This document shows, piece after piece, positions 1-7,820 of a stretch of DNA of 18,147 bases. Every line of letters starts with the position of its first letter. Position 1 is the first letter of the stretch. The notes beneath the pieces are model-generated. The model was not told the DNA's origin and did no database searches. It was given only the letters and a program-made list of their open reading frames with translations. Both the position numbers and the translations under genes were made by a program. The DNA is from an uncultured Ruminococcus sp. (GTDB taxonomy: Bacteria > Bacillota > Clostridia > Oscillospirales > Ruminococcaceae): NCBI GenBank assembly GCA_937942105.1, contig CALDFS010000240.1, positions 1 through 18,147 on the forward strand, in the 5' to 3' direction.

Positions 1-272
1 TTCTCGACTGTTCCAAAGTAGATAACCTCTCTCTTAGGTACTTCACAGTACTCTCATCAATGATACACGACATGAATAATCCAAGTCACTATCACGTCGA
101 TAAGGAGAAAGTAGGTTAAGACACTCTTGGGAAAGAACAATAAGAAACGCGTGACGTCACAATTGTCGAATTCCCGTTTTTGATATTGGTTATGAAAAGC
201 AAGAAAAGATATATAAATGAGTGAAAAGTTCTCAAACGAACAGGTACACTCTGAGTTCCCAATAGGATGTAG
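1..272. other. AT-rich stretch, probably eukaryotic intron or spacer
   Basis: I find no convincing bacterial gene, promoter or ribosome site here. The composition is AT-rich and unlike the region after about 510. The only long open frame (minus strand, 57-290) has no recognisable domain and no Shine-Dalgarno site. The stretch ends in TAG directly before the EF-hand-type exon, which fits the 3' end of an intron (AG at 271-272). This is inferred from the exon downstream; the stretch alone shows nothing specific. Confidence 0.4.
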
Positions 273-477
273 ATGGAATTGTTCCGTCAAGTCTTTAACT
301 ACCTCGATAAAACACGGTGTGGAATTATCTATCCGGAGTATTTTAGTGAATTATTAAGAATTTCTGGGTTCAATCCAACGCAAGCTGAAATTAAGAAACT
401 ACAAGACAAATACAGTCAACAACGAGGATTGACTTTTGATGACTTTATTCTATTGATTTCAAATATGGATTGTGTTG
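273..477 (+). CDS. EF-hand-type exon (partial, eukaryotic origin likely)
   Basis: These 68 codons encode an EF-hand-like helix-loop-helix pair of calmodulin or penta-EF-hand style. The first loop begins at D12 and keeps G17 and I19, but the residues at loop positions 3, 5 and 12 are not the usual calcium ligands, so calcium binding is doubtful. It is followed by a GFNPTQAEIKKL helix (calmodulin has a similar N-P-T-x-A-E run) and a second pair around LTFDDFILLI. An AG lies just before the first codon and the exon ends at a G|GTACGT sequence (GT at 478), a good 5' splice donor. In the raw frame the protein continues into an unrelated bacterial regulator, which I regard as an artificial fusion. 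The ATG at 273 need not be a real start. The family call is moderately sure; which eukaryote it comes from cannot be told. Confidence 0.5.
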
Positions 478-512
478 GTACGTACTGTTCGTTTATCTTG
501 AGATTAGTCACT

Positions 513-1106
513 GAAGAAGATATTCGCCGATGCTACGCTGGCGACGAAGCACAGCATGTAGTCGAACGGAAAGAAGAAAACGGTTATGAGCCAAATCCGA
601 CAGATGCAAATCAGAACACATCAACCATCTACTACCGCCCACTCAAGCGGTGGATTGAGGTCACCCTGGAACAGAAACGGGACTGGGAGCGGTTCGTGGG
701 TGCTACCCGCAAGGCAAAACAGAGAGCCGGAGCTTGCTGCATCCCGTACAAAAAGAGCTACAAATGCGACGGTATTTGCGATACCTGCGAGTTCCGCTGT
801 ATCCCGAAAGACGCTCCCCAGCATCTCTCCATCGACACGGAGATGGAGAACACTTACGAAAACGGCGTCTCCCGCACCAGCTTTCTTGCGGATAACAGGC
901 TGACCACGGAGATCGATATCGACTCCCTGATCCTGAATGGTCTGCTCACAGAGCTTCAGGCGTCAGACCCGGAAAGCTACGAGATTCTCATCGCGATTGC
1001 GGACGGGCTTTCCGAACGGGCCGGCGCAGAGCGGATGCATATGCCCCGGAATACCTTTGTGTATAAGAGGAACCAGCTACTGAAGCGGCTCAAGGAAAAA
1101 TTCTAA
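513..1106 (+). CDS. Prophage sigma-factor-like regulator, 5' end lost at junction
   Basis: From about residue 117 of the fused frame (TIYYRPLKRWIEV) the protein matches a common class of Firmicutes prophage and ICE regulators often annotated as sigma factor-like. It has a cysteine cluster (CC, then CDGICDTCEFRC; C165, C169, C172, C176 in fused numbering), which may bind metal, then an acidic middle and a C-terminal helix-turn-helix like sigma-70 region 4 (about residues 235-275). No ATG lies in this frame after 273. An ATG at 586 with a purine-rich site before it starts the +1 frame and would need a one-base shift near 625 to enter this protein. So the natural start is lost at the junction or hidden by an indel. 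The 513 boundary is approximate, placed where base composition turns bacterial. It stands first in the typical early prophage order seen here. Confidence 0.6.
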   Translation, partial: EEDIRRCYAGDEAQHVVERKEENGYEPNPTDANQNTSTIYYRPLKRWIEVTLEQKRDWERFVGATRKAKQRAGACCIPYKKSYKCDGICDTCEFRCIPKDAPQHLSIDTEMENTYENGVSRTSFLADNRLTTEIDIDSLILNGLLTELQASDPESYEILIAIADGLSERAGAERMHMPRNTFVYKRNQLLKRLKEKF

Positions 1107-1193
1107 AAATCTTTCGGCCAACCCCTCCTTTCCTGTCCAGATGGGTCTGTGAAAGGCAACACAAGACGCCTTGGGAAAGGAGGAACCGCCGAT

Positions 1194-1418
1194 ATGAGTT
1201 ACAACGCAAACCATTATGACGCCCGTGCCAACGAGGACATTGTTGATGTCCTGACCGCGATCAGCGTGGTGTCAAGAAGACTGGCAAGCAACCTGACCGC
1301 CGCACGACAGCAGAGCAAATCCAGGGAAGGAGGAAAATCACATGAGCAGAATGAGCGATATGGCACAGACCATCAAAGAACTCCGCAGTGCTGCCGCTGC
1401 TATTTCGGATGCCGCTGA
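1194..1418 (+). CDS. Small prophage protein of unknown function
   Basis: A 74-residue protein beginning MSYNANHYDARANEDIV. The ATG at 1194 is preceded by a good Shine-Dalgarno site (GGGAAAGGAGGA, 1174-1185), so I prefer it to the upstream in-frame start at 1149. The first 45 residues, with the run DVLTAISVVSRRLA, look like a genuine compact helical protein. The tail is read through the ribosome site and first codons of the next gene in another frame and is cysteine- and arginine-rich, so the natural protein may be shorter or this end may carry an indel. It overlaps the next gene by 77 bases. The function is unknown; position suggests an early prophage gene. Confidence 0.5.
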   Translation: MSYNANHYDARANEDIVDVLTAISVVSRRLASNLTAARQQSKSREGGKSHEQNERYGTDHQRTPQCCRCYFGCR

Positions 1419-1659
1419 CTGGCTGACAAAGATGTTCAGCGGAGAGCCGCAGGCAGAGGATGCTCCCGCCTCTCCTCCCGAACCGGAACTGACGCTGGAG
1501 CAGGTCAGAGCCGTGCTTGCTGACAAATCCCGCCAGGGGCACACCGCCGAGATCCGCGCCCTGCTTCAAAAGCACGGCGCATCCAAACTGTCGCAGATCG
1601 ACCCCGCACACTACAAGGCGTTGCTCGCCGAAGCGGAGGTACTGACCAATGGCAGTTAA
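1342..1659 (+). CDS. Prophage early protein, 105 aa (family often labelled Rrp5-like)
   Basis: This is a 105-residue soluble protein starting at an ATG with a strong site before it (GGAAGGAGG). It has an N-terminal helical part (about residues 5-35), an acidic and proline-rich linker (35-50), and a C-terminal module (50-105) with the patterns LTLEQVRAVLADKSRQG and LSQIDPAHYKALLAEAE. The C-terminal module recurs in Clostridia phages next to DUF2800 genes, where automatic annotation sometimes calls it rRNA biogenesis protein Rrp5. That name has no support here and I do not assign a function. The stop lies 11 bases inside the start of the next gene, which points to translational coupling. Confidence 0.6.
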   Translation: MSRMSDMAQTIKELRSAAAAISDAADWLTKMFSGEPQAEDAPASPPEPELTLEQVRAVLADKSRQGHTAEIRALLQKHGASKLSQIDPAHYKALLAEAEVLTNGS

Positions 1660-2115
1660 ACACGCAGTCTTATCCGCTTCTTCTTCCGAACGCTGGCTCA
1701 ACTGTCCGCCCTCCGCAAGGCTGTGCGAAGCCTATGAGGACAAGGGCAGCGACTACGCCGCCGAAGGGACGGACGCCCACGCGCTCTGTGAGTTCCGGCT
1801 GAAGCAGGTTCTGGGTATTCCGACGGACAATCCCATCGAAAACCTCTCCTGGTACAACGAGGAGATGGAGGACTGCGCCGCCGGATATGCCGCCTATGTG
1901 GTAGAACTCCTGGAAACGGCAAAACAGACTTGCACTGACCCTGTGGTCATGATTGAACAGCGGGTGAACTTCTCCCGTTGGGTTCAGGACGGCTTTGGCA
2001 CTGCTGACTGCATCGTTATCGCTGACGGTGTGATGAACATCTGCGATTACAAACATGGCAAGGGCGTCGAGGTCAGCGCCGTGACAAATCCCCAAATGAT
2101 GCTGTATGCCCTGGG
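1649..2115 (+). CDS. DUF2800 prophage nuclease-like protein, truncated
   Basis: The first ~155 residues match DUF2800 proteins, which sit between small early genes and DUF2815/DNA polymerase genes in many Firmicutes phages. The motifs fit a RecB/Cas4-like PD-(D/E)XK fold: SASSSERWLNCPPSARL (9-25), EGTDAHALCE (39-48), GTADCIVI with D120, then CDYKHGKGV with D133 and K135. Family members usually have about 370-390 residues, so more than half is missing. The frame does not stop at the break. It continues after MMLYALG (150-156) into an FtsX permease, giving a 644-residue fused ORF ending at 3583. The exact join cannot be fixed; 2105-2122 is the range. The 3' end given here marks the join, since the ORF has no stop there. 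Confidence 0.7.
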
Positions 2116-3583
2116 TCTTAAAACGATAGACGGCATTATAGACGATATGACCGCTGCCGCAGAGGGCAATGAAGACGAGCTTGAAAAGGCGTCATGGAGC
2201 TATGAGGATATTCTGGGCATAGATTTTAGGGTGATACCAAGCTGCGACAAGTATCAGAAGAGCGGCGAGGGGTATATCGACGCCACAGAAACAGAAACCG
2301 GTCTTAAATATCTGTTCGATTCAGACAATGCCATAAAGCTGAAGGTTGTAGGAATCATCCGCAAGAGCAGCAATGCAGTCGGAGCATTCATGAACGGCTC
2401 TATAGGCTATACCTCCGCACTTACGGAACATGTTATAGACAGAGCCGCAGAAAGCGAGCTTATAAAGGCACAGAAGGATAACCCCGAGGTGGACGTTATC
2501 AGCGGGCTTAAATTCAAGGTCGAGGGCGAGGAGATAACCGAAGAGGAGATCGCCCAAACGGTAGACTCCTGGCTTGTCAGCCTGACCGAATCCGAAAAGG
2601 CTGCGGTTTACACCGAGATAATGTCGGTGCCGGAGGAAAGCTATCTTCAAACCATGGCAATGCAGTACCGCCAGACCCTTACGCCCGAGGCTGCGGACAA
2701 AATGATAATAGACGCCGCAGTAGCCCAGACCCAGATGGACGAAGCTGCCGTTGCGGACTATGTTGCCAACATGGACCCTGCCGAAAAGGAAGAGCTTATT
2801 ATGCAGATAGCCGCCGCAGGTGCCGCTCAGCAGTACGCCGAGCAGGTTTCGGCACAGCTCGGAGCATACAGCACCGAACAGCTTGCGGCAATGCTTGCTT
2901 CAACCGAGCTTACCCCGGCGCAGTACCGCGTGGTGTTTGACAACCATATCCCCGCCACACGCTCTGAGCGAACCTATGAAGAGGTCTTGAAGCTTCTGGG
3001 CGATGTTGACAAGGCTTCTCCCTCGGCAATATACATCTACGCCGCTTCGTTCGAGGATAAGGACAACATATCCGACCTTATAGAAAGCTACAACTCCGGC
3101 ATGGAGGAAGAGGATAAGATATCCTACACCGACTATGTTAAGCTGCTGATGTCCTCGGTAACAACAATCATCAGCGCGATATCATATGTTCTGATGGCGT
3201 TTGTTGCAATATCCTTAGTGGTATCGTCCATCATGATAGGAATTATCACCTACATTTCGGTGCTGGAAAGAACCAAGGAAATAGGCATACTGCGCGCCGT
3301 TGGAGCATCCAAAAAAGATATATCCCGCGTGTTCAATGCCGAGACTATGATTGTGGGATTCGTTGCGGGTGCTATCGGCATAGGCATCACCCTGCTTCTG
3401 CTGATACCTATTAACATAGTGCTGCACATTCTGACCGGCATTGAGATACTTTCGGCTTCGCTTCCGGTTGCGGGCGCTGTGATACTTGTTGCAATAAGCA
3501 TAGGTCTTACACTGATAGCGGGGCTTATCCCCTCGGGAATCGCCGCCAAGAAGGACCCTGTTGTTGCACTCAGAACAGAGTAA
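2116..3583 (+). CDS. FtsX-family ABC transporter permease, C-terminal part
   Basis: From about residue 157 of the fused frame the protein is the C-terminal half of a MacB/FtsX-type ABC permease, the class of large Clostridia exporters with an ABC ATPase fused or adjacent. It has a long extracytoplasmic region (about 190-500) with acidic, alanine-rich repeats such as SLTESEKAAVYTEIMS. Three membrane segments follow (about 509-533, 567-592, 606-628). The conserved loop ERTKEIGILRAVGASKKDI lies at 540-558 and the family ending IAAKKDPVVALR at 631-642. The ATPase and the first membrane segment are absent, having been replaced by the DUF2800 start. Codon choice (ATA for Ile, CTT for Leu) agrees with the genes downstream and not with the prophage part. 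The substrate is unknown; peptides or lipoprotein-related cargo are usual for the family. Confidence 0.75.
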
Positions 3584-3599
3584 AGATAGTTAATATAAG

Positions 3600-3641
3600 C
3601 CGGAGCAGAATCGCTGATGTGGATTCTGCTCCGGCTTTTAA
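3600..3641 (+). terminator. Rho-independent terminator after the permease
   Basis: A perfect 15-bp stem, AGCCGGAGCAGAATC pairing with GATTCTGCTCCGGCT around a GCTGATGTG loop, is followed by TTTTAAT. It starts 17 bases after the permease stop. Confidence 0.9.
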
Positions 3642-3682
3642 TATATGAATAGAGCAAGCATGTACATATTCATTTTTTTAAA

Positions 3683-3711
3683 TTGACTTTTTGCGCACTC
3701 AATGATAGTAT
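3683..3711 (+). promoter_or_regulatory. Sigma-A promoter for the GDSL lipoprotein
   Basis: TTGACT (3683-3688), a 17-base spacer and TAGTAT (3706-3711), placed 41 bases before the start of the esterase gene and behind a terminator. This makes the esterase a single-gene transcription unit. Confidence 0.6.
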
Positions 3712-3752
3712 AGTCTTAGCGTTAAATCACTGAATTATCGGGAGGTATTTTT

Positions 3753-5018
3753 ATGAACAAAAAGCTTCTTTCCATCTTTTTAAGCGCTTCTCTTTGCCTG
3801 GGCTGTGCCGGATGCGGCTCTTCCGAAGCAACCCCGCAGGAGCAGCCGATTGCCGACCCGCCTGAGTCTGACGGTTGGTGCTGCATATTCGCCGCGGCAG
3901 CCCTTAATCCCACGCTCGACCAGCTTCCCAAGAACCCTCACCTTTCCGGCTCGACCTGCCGCCAGCAGTTCCAGGCTGCTGCTTCGGGCACTAAGATACG
4001 CCTGACCTTTTCCAACGAATATTCCGAAACACTTGACGCCCCCGGCGAGGATATGGTGCTTGAATCGGTCCACATAGCCAAGCTGCTAAAGCCCGGTGAG
4101 CCGAATATCGATTTGACTTCTGACACGGTTATAACCTTTGACGGCTCGGAAAGCGTCACCATCCCGTCTGGCGAAACGGTTACATCGGATGAGATCGATT
4201 TCAGCTTTGAAAGCCTTGAATTTTTGGCTGTATCAACTAAATTCGGCACTACGCCCGCATTTCCCACCTGCCACGCCGAAGCTGACTGCGGAAGCTGGGT
4301 GGTTGACGGCAACCACGTAAGCGAAAACTTTAATCCGACCTCGTGGATGTGGAGCTACTTCTCACTCTGCCGCGCTGATGCTTATTCTGAGGGCACAGAA
4401 ACCCTTGTCTGCTTCGGCGACTCGATTACAGACGGCTCAATTTCCACCTTCAACGGCTTCGACGCATGGCCGAATCTTCTTGGTCAGGCGCTTCAGAGCG
4501 ACCCTGCAACCAGGCATATATCTGTAGTCAATACAGCTATAGCGGGCAACGCCATCTGGGGCGGCTGGGGAGCTGCCGCTAAAGACAGGTTCGAGCGGGA
4601 CGTTCTGAACGTCCCCGGCGTGCGGTATGTTGTCGTCCTGATAGGAACAAACGACATTCCCGGGGCGCAGGCGGATACCTCTGAAGACATGATAAAGGAA
4701 TACAAGGCGATGATTCAGGCTTGCCACAGCCGCGGAATAAAGATATATGCGGGAACCATAACTCCTTTCGGAAATAACGACTGGTGGGCAAGCGAGCTTC
4801 ACGAGCAAATCCGTTCAAGCGTCAACGAATGGATGCTCAGCGATGACAGCGGCTTCGATGGCTGTATAGACTTAACCGCAGCCACCTGCGACCCATCCGA
4901 CCCGACAAAGCTTAAAGCCGAGTACGATTCCGGCGATGGTCTGCACCCAAGCGTAAAAGGGCATAAGGCTATGGGCGATGCCGCTATTGAATATCTGAGC
5001 AAGCTGCTGAAGAAATAA
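3753..5018 (+). CDS. SGNH/GDSL-family esterase lipoprotein
   Basis: A 421-residue exported lipoprotein hydrolase. The signal peptide (KK, then a hydrophobic run 5-16) ends in CAGC, with lipidation most likely at C21 (C18 is the alternative). An N-terminal beta-rich domain (about 75-200) carries KIRLTFSNEY and SVTIPSG patterns seen before the catalytic domain in some actinobacterial and clostridial GDSL enzymes. The SGNH domain (about 215-421) has all four blocks: FGDSITDGS with nucleophile S224, the AIAGN glycine and Asn (G265, N266), GTNDI with N300, and DGLHPS with D395 and H398. The family hydrolyses esters, often removing acetyl groups from polysaccharides; the substrate here is not shown. 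The ATG at 3753 has a GGGAGGT site 6 bases upstream. It is monocistronic, between two terminators. Confidence 0.85.
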   Translation: MNKKLLSIFLSASLCLGCAGCGSSEATPQEQPIADPPESDGWCCIFAAAALNPTLDQLPKNPHLSGSTCRQQFQAAASGTKIRLTFSNEYSETLDAPGEDMVLESVHIAKLLKPGEPNIDLTSDTVITFDGSESVTIPSGETVTSDEIDFSFESLEFLAVSTKFGTTPAFPTCHAEADCGSWVVDGNHVSENFNPTSWMWSYFSLCRADAYSEGTETLVCFGDSITDGSISTFNGFDAWPNLLGQALQSDPATRHISVVNTAIAGNAIWGGWGAAAKDRFERDVLNVPGVRYVVVLIGTNDIPGAQADTSEDMIKEYKAMIQACHSRGIKIYAGTITPFGNNDWWASELHEQIRSSVNEWMLSDDSGFDGCIDLTAATCDPSDPTKLKAEYDSGDGLHPSVKGHKAMGDAAIEYLSKLLKK

Positions 5019-5030
5019 TCCTTGCAAAAA

Positions 5031-5075
5031 ATACAGCTGAGATGTTATTTGTCTGACATCTCAGCTGTATTTTAT
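5031..5075 (+). terminator. Rho-independent terminator after the esterase
   Basis: A perfect 14-bp stem, ATACAGCTGAGATG with CATCTCAGCTGTAT, and a 12-base loop are followed by TTTTAT. It begins 12 bases after the esterase stop and abuts the left end of the inverted-repeat element. Confidence 0.9.
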
Positions 5076-5602
5076 ACTATTATTCTTCTAAAAATCGACT
5101 AAATAGCATTGTGTACTCCTCGAAAAAATCAGGAAAGGACAAAAGTGAAGTCAAGCTCTCGGTATCTCTTCGAAGTGCTGAAGTACGATTATTAAAGTAA
5201 TAGAAGAACCGCAATCCAATGACCGGGCGAACAAACCTACCACCGAGGAACGGCAATAAACCCAAGCTCTCAAGCTCTAACACCCGCAGGCAGTTAAAAG
5301 TGCGGAATAGGGGCGAGAGGGTGAAGGGAAAGAGGGTCGTAGGGGGAGAACCGTGATGAGCAGTAAATGCTTCGCATTAACTGCGGAGCGGGGGAAATCC
5401 GCACTTTTGCAGCGGTTTTAGGGTTCCCCCGCCCGCCCTTAGGTTCATCCCCCTACACTTCCGCAGGCAGTAGGACAGATTGCAAACGGCTCATCCGAAG
5501 GCACAAAGTGTCCTGATAATCAGTCCAAGGAGCAAAGTAAAATAGGTCACAACGGTTTTATTTGCGCCATTTTGGAATACTTTTAGACGAATATTAGTAT
5601 AA
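5072..5602. mobile_element. Noncoding element with terminal inverted repeats (MITE-like, ~530 bp)
   Basis: The left end (5072-5093, TTATACTATTATTCTTCTAA...) and the reverse complement of the right end (5581-5602) agree at 20 of 22 positions. Between them I see no credible gene; the best open frame (minus, 5080-5283) has no start site or domain. The right end, read inward, is CTAATATTCGTCTAAAAGTA and closely matches the ends of the palindrome between rpsL and rpsG (28 of 32 bases over 5570-5601). An 11-base direct repeat CCGCAGGCAGT (5284-5294 and 5461-5471) brackets an inner structured segment. Lack of a transposase suggests a non-autonomous element moved in trans. No clear target-site duplication is visible at the edges. 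Confidence 0.5.
5339..5456. ncRNA. Candidate structured RNA core (three-way junction)
   Basis: A closing stem is formed by GTAGGGGGAGAACC (5339-5352) and GGTTCATCCCCCTAC (5442-5456), complementary but for one bulged base. Inside are two hairpins: 5361-5383 (CAGTAAATGC, loop TTC, GCATTAACTG; 9 of 10 pairs) and 5388-5432 (GCGGGGGAA with TTCCCCCGC, perfect, with a further CCGC/GCGG pair inside). Flanking AAAAGTGCGGA and TCCGCACTTTT offer an alternative pairing. Such nesting is more than expected by chance, but conservation is unknown, the strand is undecided and I recognise no known RNA class. Confidence 0.35.
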
Positions 5603-5650
5603 GGCATTATCGAAGAAAGGAAAGCAATAATCATATTATTTTATAGATAT

Positions 5651-5692
5651 CAAAAATCCAAGCCATGGCGATTCATAGCTTGGATTTGTTTT
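5651..5692 (-). terminator. Terminator of recG, probably bidirectional
   Basis: AAATCCAAGC (5652-5661) pairs perfectly with GCTTGGATTT around a 13-base loop. Read on the minus strand it follows the recG stop by about 20 bases and ends in TTTTTGAT; on the plus strand it ends in TTTGTTTTTAT. Confidence 0.8.
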
Positions 5693-5711
5693 TATATGAC
5701 AATATAGCGCC

Positions 5712-7745
5712 TCAGCTCATAACTCCATCCTCAAACAGGGACTCGACTCTTTTTGCAAGAGCCTTGCCCTCATCCGCGGCAAGAAATCCGCTTTCATGCA
5801 GATGCTTTGCTTCGCTTCCTGCCGCACTCAAAAGCTCTGAATCCGCCGCTATATCCGCAATTTTCAGCCGGGGAAGCCCATGCTGAGCCTCGCCGAAGAA
5901 ATCGCCCGGACCGCGCAGCTTCAAATCCATCTCGGAAATCTCAAAGCCGTCCGACGTTGCGGTAAGCGCCTTTAAGCGCTTGCGGCTTTCCTCATTTGCA
6001 TTGTCGGTGATGAGTATGCAGTATGACTGGTCTTTGCCCCGCCCGACTCTTCCGCGCAGCTGGTGAAGCTGGCTTAATCCGAAGCGGTCGGCGTTTTCAA
6101 TCAGCATAACGGTTGCGTTCGGAACGTCCACCCCGACCTCGATAACGGTTGTGGATACAAGGATATCGGTCTGACCGTCCTTAAAATCGCGCATGATTTT
6201 TTCCTTCTTATCTGCCGGAAGCTGACCGTGCAAGACCGCTATGCGGTATCCTTTAAAAGCGCCCTCGCTCAGCGATTTTGCATAGCTTTTAACGCTTTTA
6301 AGCTCCTGCGCGCCGGTTTCGCTGTCCTCAATCGCAGGGCAGACTATGTATGCCTGATTGCCAAGCATAAGCTGTTTTTTTACGAAGCCGTAAGCCCGTT
6401 CCCGCAGCTTGCCGGTGACGGCATAAGTCTCGATTTTAAGCCGCCCCTTTGGAAGCTCGCCCAGAAGCGAGATATCCAGCTCGCCGTAAATCATAAGCGC
6501 AAGGGTGCGGGGAATAGGCGTTGCACTCATTACAAGCCGGTGTGGGTTTGCGCTCTTTTTTGCAAGTGCGTCGCGCTGAGCGACGCCGAAGCGGTGCTGT
6601 TCATCGGTTATTACAATGGCAAGGTTCTTAAACTCGGTTGACTGCTGTATCAGTGCATGTGTGCCTACGGCGAGGTCGTATTCCCCGGCGGCGAGCGCCT
6701 GCTTTATTTGTGATTTCTTCTTCGCGCTCATAGAGCCTTTGAGAAGCACGATTTTTACCCCCAGCGGCTCCAAGAATCCGCGCAGGGTGGCATAGTGTTG
6801 GTCGGCAAGTATCTCGGTGGGAGCCATCAGGCAGGACTGATAGCCGTTGAGATAGGCAAAATAACAGCAAGCCGCCGCAACGGCGGTCTTTCCGGAACCG
6901 ACGTCTCCTAAAATAAGCCGATTCATAGGGCTTTCCATTGTCATATCGGCGCAGCACTCCTCAATCGCCTTTTTCTGAGCGCCGGTAAGCTCAAACGGCA
7001 GTGAGGAATAGTATGCCGAGAGCGACTTTGGCGAAAGCGAATATGATGTAAGCTCTCTGCTCCTTTCGCGAAGGGAGAGCATACCTAATTGCAGCGTCAA
7101 CAGCTCGTCAAAGGCAAGGCGTTTTCGCGCGGCGGATATCTCAGACGAATCGGCGGGAAAATGAATCTTTCTAAGAGCATCCTCCGCCGGAATCAGCCCG
7201 TGCTTTTTCAGAACGCTTTCGGGCAGAGTTTCACATTCGCCGGATTTCAGCCTTTCAAGGGCATTCTTAACGCAGGAGCGCATTATTCCCATAGATATCC
7301 CTGCGGTCAGCGGGTAGATGGGCAGAATCCTATCCTCGCTCGAAGCTTCAAGTATTATCGGCGAAGATATCTCCCTTGAAATAAGGTTTCCTGTAACCTT
7401 GCCGTAAAGGATATAGTCGCAGCCCTCCTTTAATGAATTGTAAAGATACTGCGAGTTGTATATGACTACGGTGATATCATCCGCGCCGTCGGTGCAGATA
7501 ACGCGGAATATCTTCATGTTTTTCCGGATAAGGTCGGGCGGGCGCTTTTTGTACACCCGAACCTTTATAACGTTCATCTCTTCAAGCAAGGTCTGGGCTA
7601 TAGGTATGGGCGAGGTAAAGTCGATATAGCTTCTTGGGATGTGATATATAAGCTCCCTGACCGTTTCTATTCCAAGCTTTTCTAAAAGCTCCGCCCGCTT
7701 GGGACCTACTCCCTTTAGATACATAACGCTGTCGTCAAGGCTCAT
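5712..7745 (-). CDS. recG: ATP-dependent DNA helicase RecG
   Basis: A full-length, 677-residue RecG, the helicase that regresses stalled replication forks and unwinds Holliday and R-loop structures. The N-terminal wedge/OB domain (about 1-230) opens with a helix-hairpin-like YLKGVGPKRAELLEKLG. The SF2 motor has Walker A GDVGSGKT (280-287), APTEILADQH, the DEQHRFG box (381-387), SATPIPRT (407-414), VGVDVPNA and QLRGRVGRG (562-570), then the C-terminal RecG tail GDFFGEAQHGLPRLKIAD. I choose the ATG at 7745 because GAGGGGAG lies 8 bases before it; the in-frame ATG at 7763 would add six residues and lacks a site. It has its own promoter and terminator and is divergent from the HAD gene. Confidence 0.95.
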   Translation of the reverse strand: MSLDDSVMYLKGVGPKRAELLEKLGIETVRELIYHIPRSYIDFTSPIPIAQTLLEEMNVIKVRVYKKRPPDLIRKNMKIFRVICTDGADDITVVIYNSQYLYNSLKEGCDYILYGKVTGNLISREISSPIILEASSEDRILPIYPLTAGISMGIMRSCVKNALERLKSGECETLPESVLKKHGLIPAEDALRKIHFPADSSEISAARKRLAFDELLTLQLGMLSLRERSRELTSYSLSPKSLSAYYSSLPFELTGAQKKAIEECCADMTMESPMNRLILGDVGSGKTAVAAACCYFAYLNGYQSCLMAPTEILADQHYATLRGFLEPLGVKIVLLKGSMSAKKKSQIKQALAAGEYDLAVGTHALIQQSTEFKNLAIVITDEQHRFGVAQRDALAKKSANPHRLVMSATPIPRTLALMIYGELDISLLGELPKGRLKIETYAVTGKLRERAYGFVKKQLMLGNQAYIVCPAIEDSETGAQELKSVKSYAKSLSEGAFKGYRIAVLHGQLPADKKEKIMRDFKDGQTDILVSTTVIEVGVDVPNATVMLIENADRFGLSQLHQLRGRVGRGKDQSYCILITDNANEESRKRLKALTATSDGFEISEMDLKLRGPGDFFGEAQHGLPRLKIADIAADSELLSAAGSEAKHLHESGFLAADEGKALAKRVESLFEDGVMS

Positions 7746-7783
7746 GATATCATCTCCCCTCATCCCATTAAAATAATATCTTT

Positions 7784-7812
7784 ATTATACCGAATCCCGC
7801 CGCGATTTTCAA
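7784..7812 (-). promoter_or_regulatory. recG promoter
   Basis: On the minus strand TTGAAA (7812-7807), a 17-base spacer and a perfect TATAAT (7789-7784) lie 38 bases before the chosen recG start. Confidence 0.7.
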
Positions 7813-7820
7813 GTGAATTG

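Noticed and set aside
57..290. Minus-strand ORF of 77 residues at the left end
   Set aside because: No ribosome site, no domain, and it lies in DNA that looks eukaryotic and noncoding.
586..903. Plus-strand ORF of 105 residues starting MSQIRQMQIR
   Set aside because: After the first 15 or so codons it reads the sigma-like gene in the wrong frame. Its ATG is kept only as a possible natural start of that gene if a one-base indel exists near 625.
1..2120. Prophage attachment site or integrase at the prophage-chromosome border
   Set aside because: No integrase, tRNA or duplicated core is visible; the border runs through the middle of two genes, which fits a misjoin better than site-specific integration.
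5080..5283. Minus-strand ORF of 67 residues (…FFYYFNNRTSALRRDTES…) inside the inverted-repeat element
   Set aside because: No ribosome site or known domain and it ends in the inverted repeat; at most it is a decayed remnant.
5072..5602. Group II intron, CRISPR array or IS605-type omega RNA
   Set aside because: No domain V signature, no regularly spaced repeats and no RNA-guided nuclease or transposase gene nearby; IS605-type elements do not have terminal inverted repeats like these.
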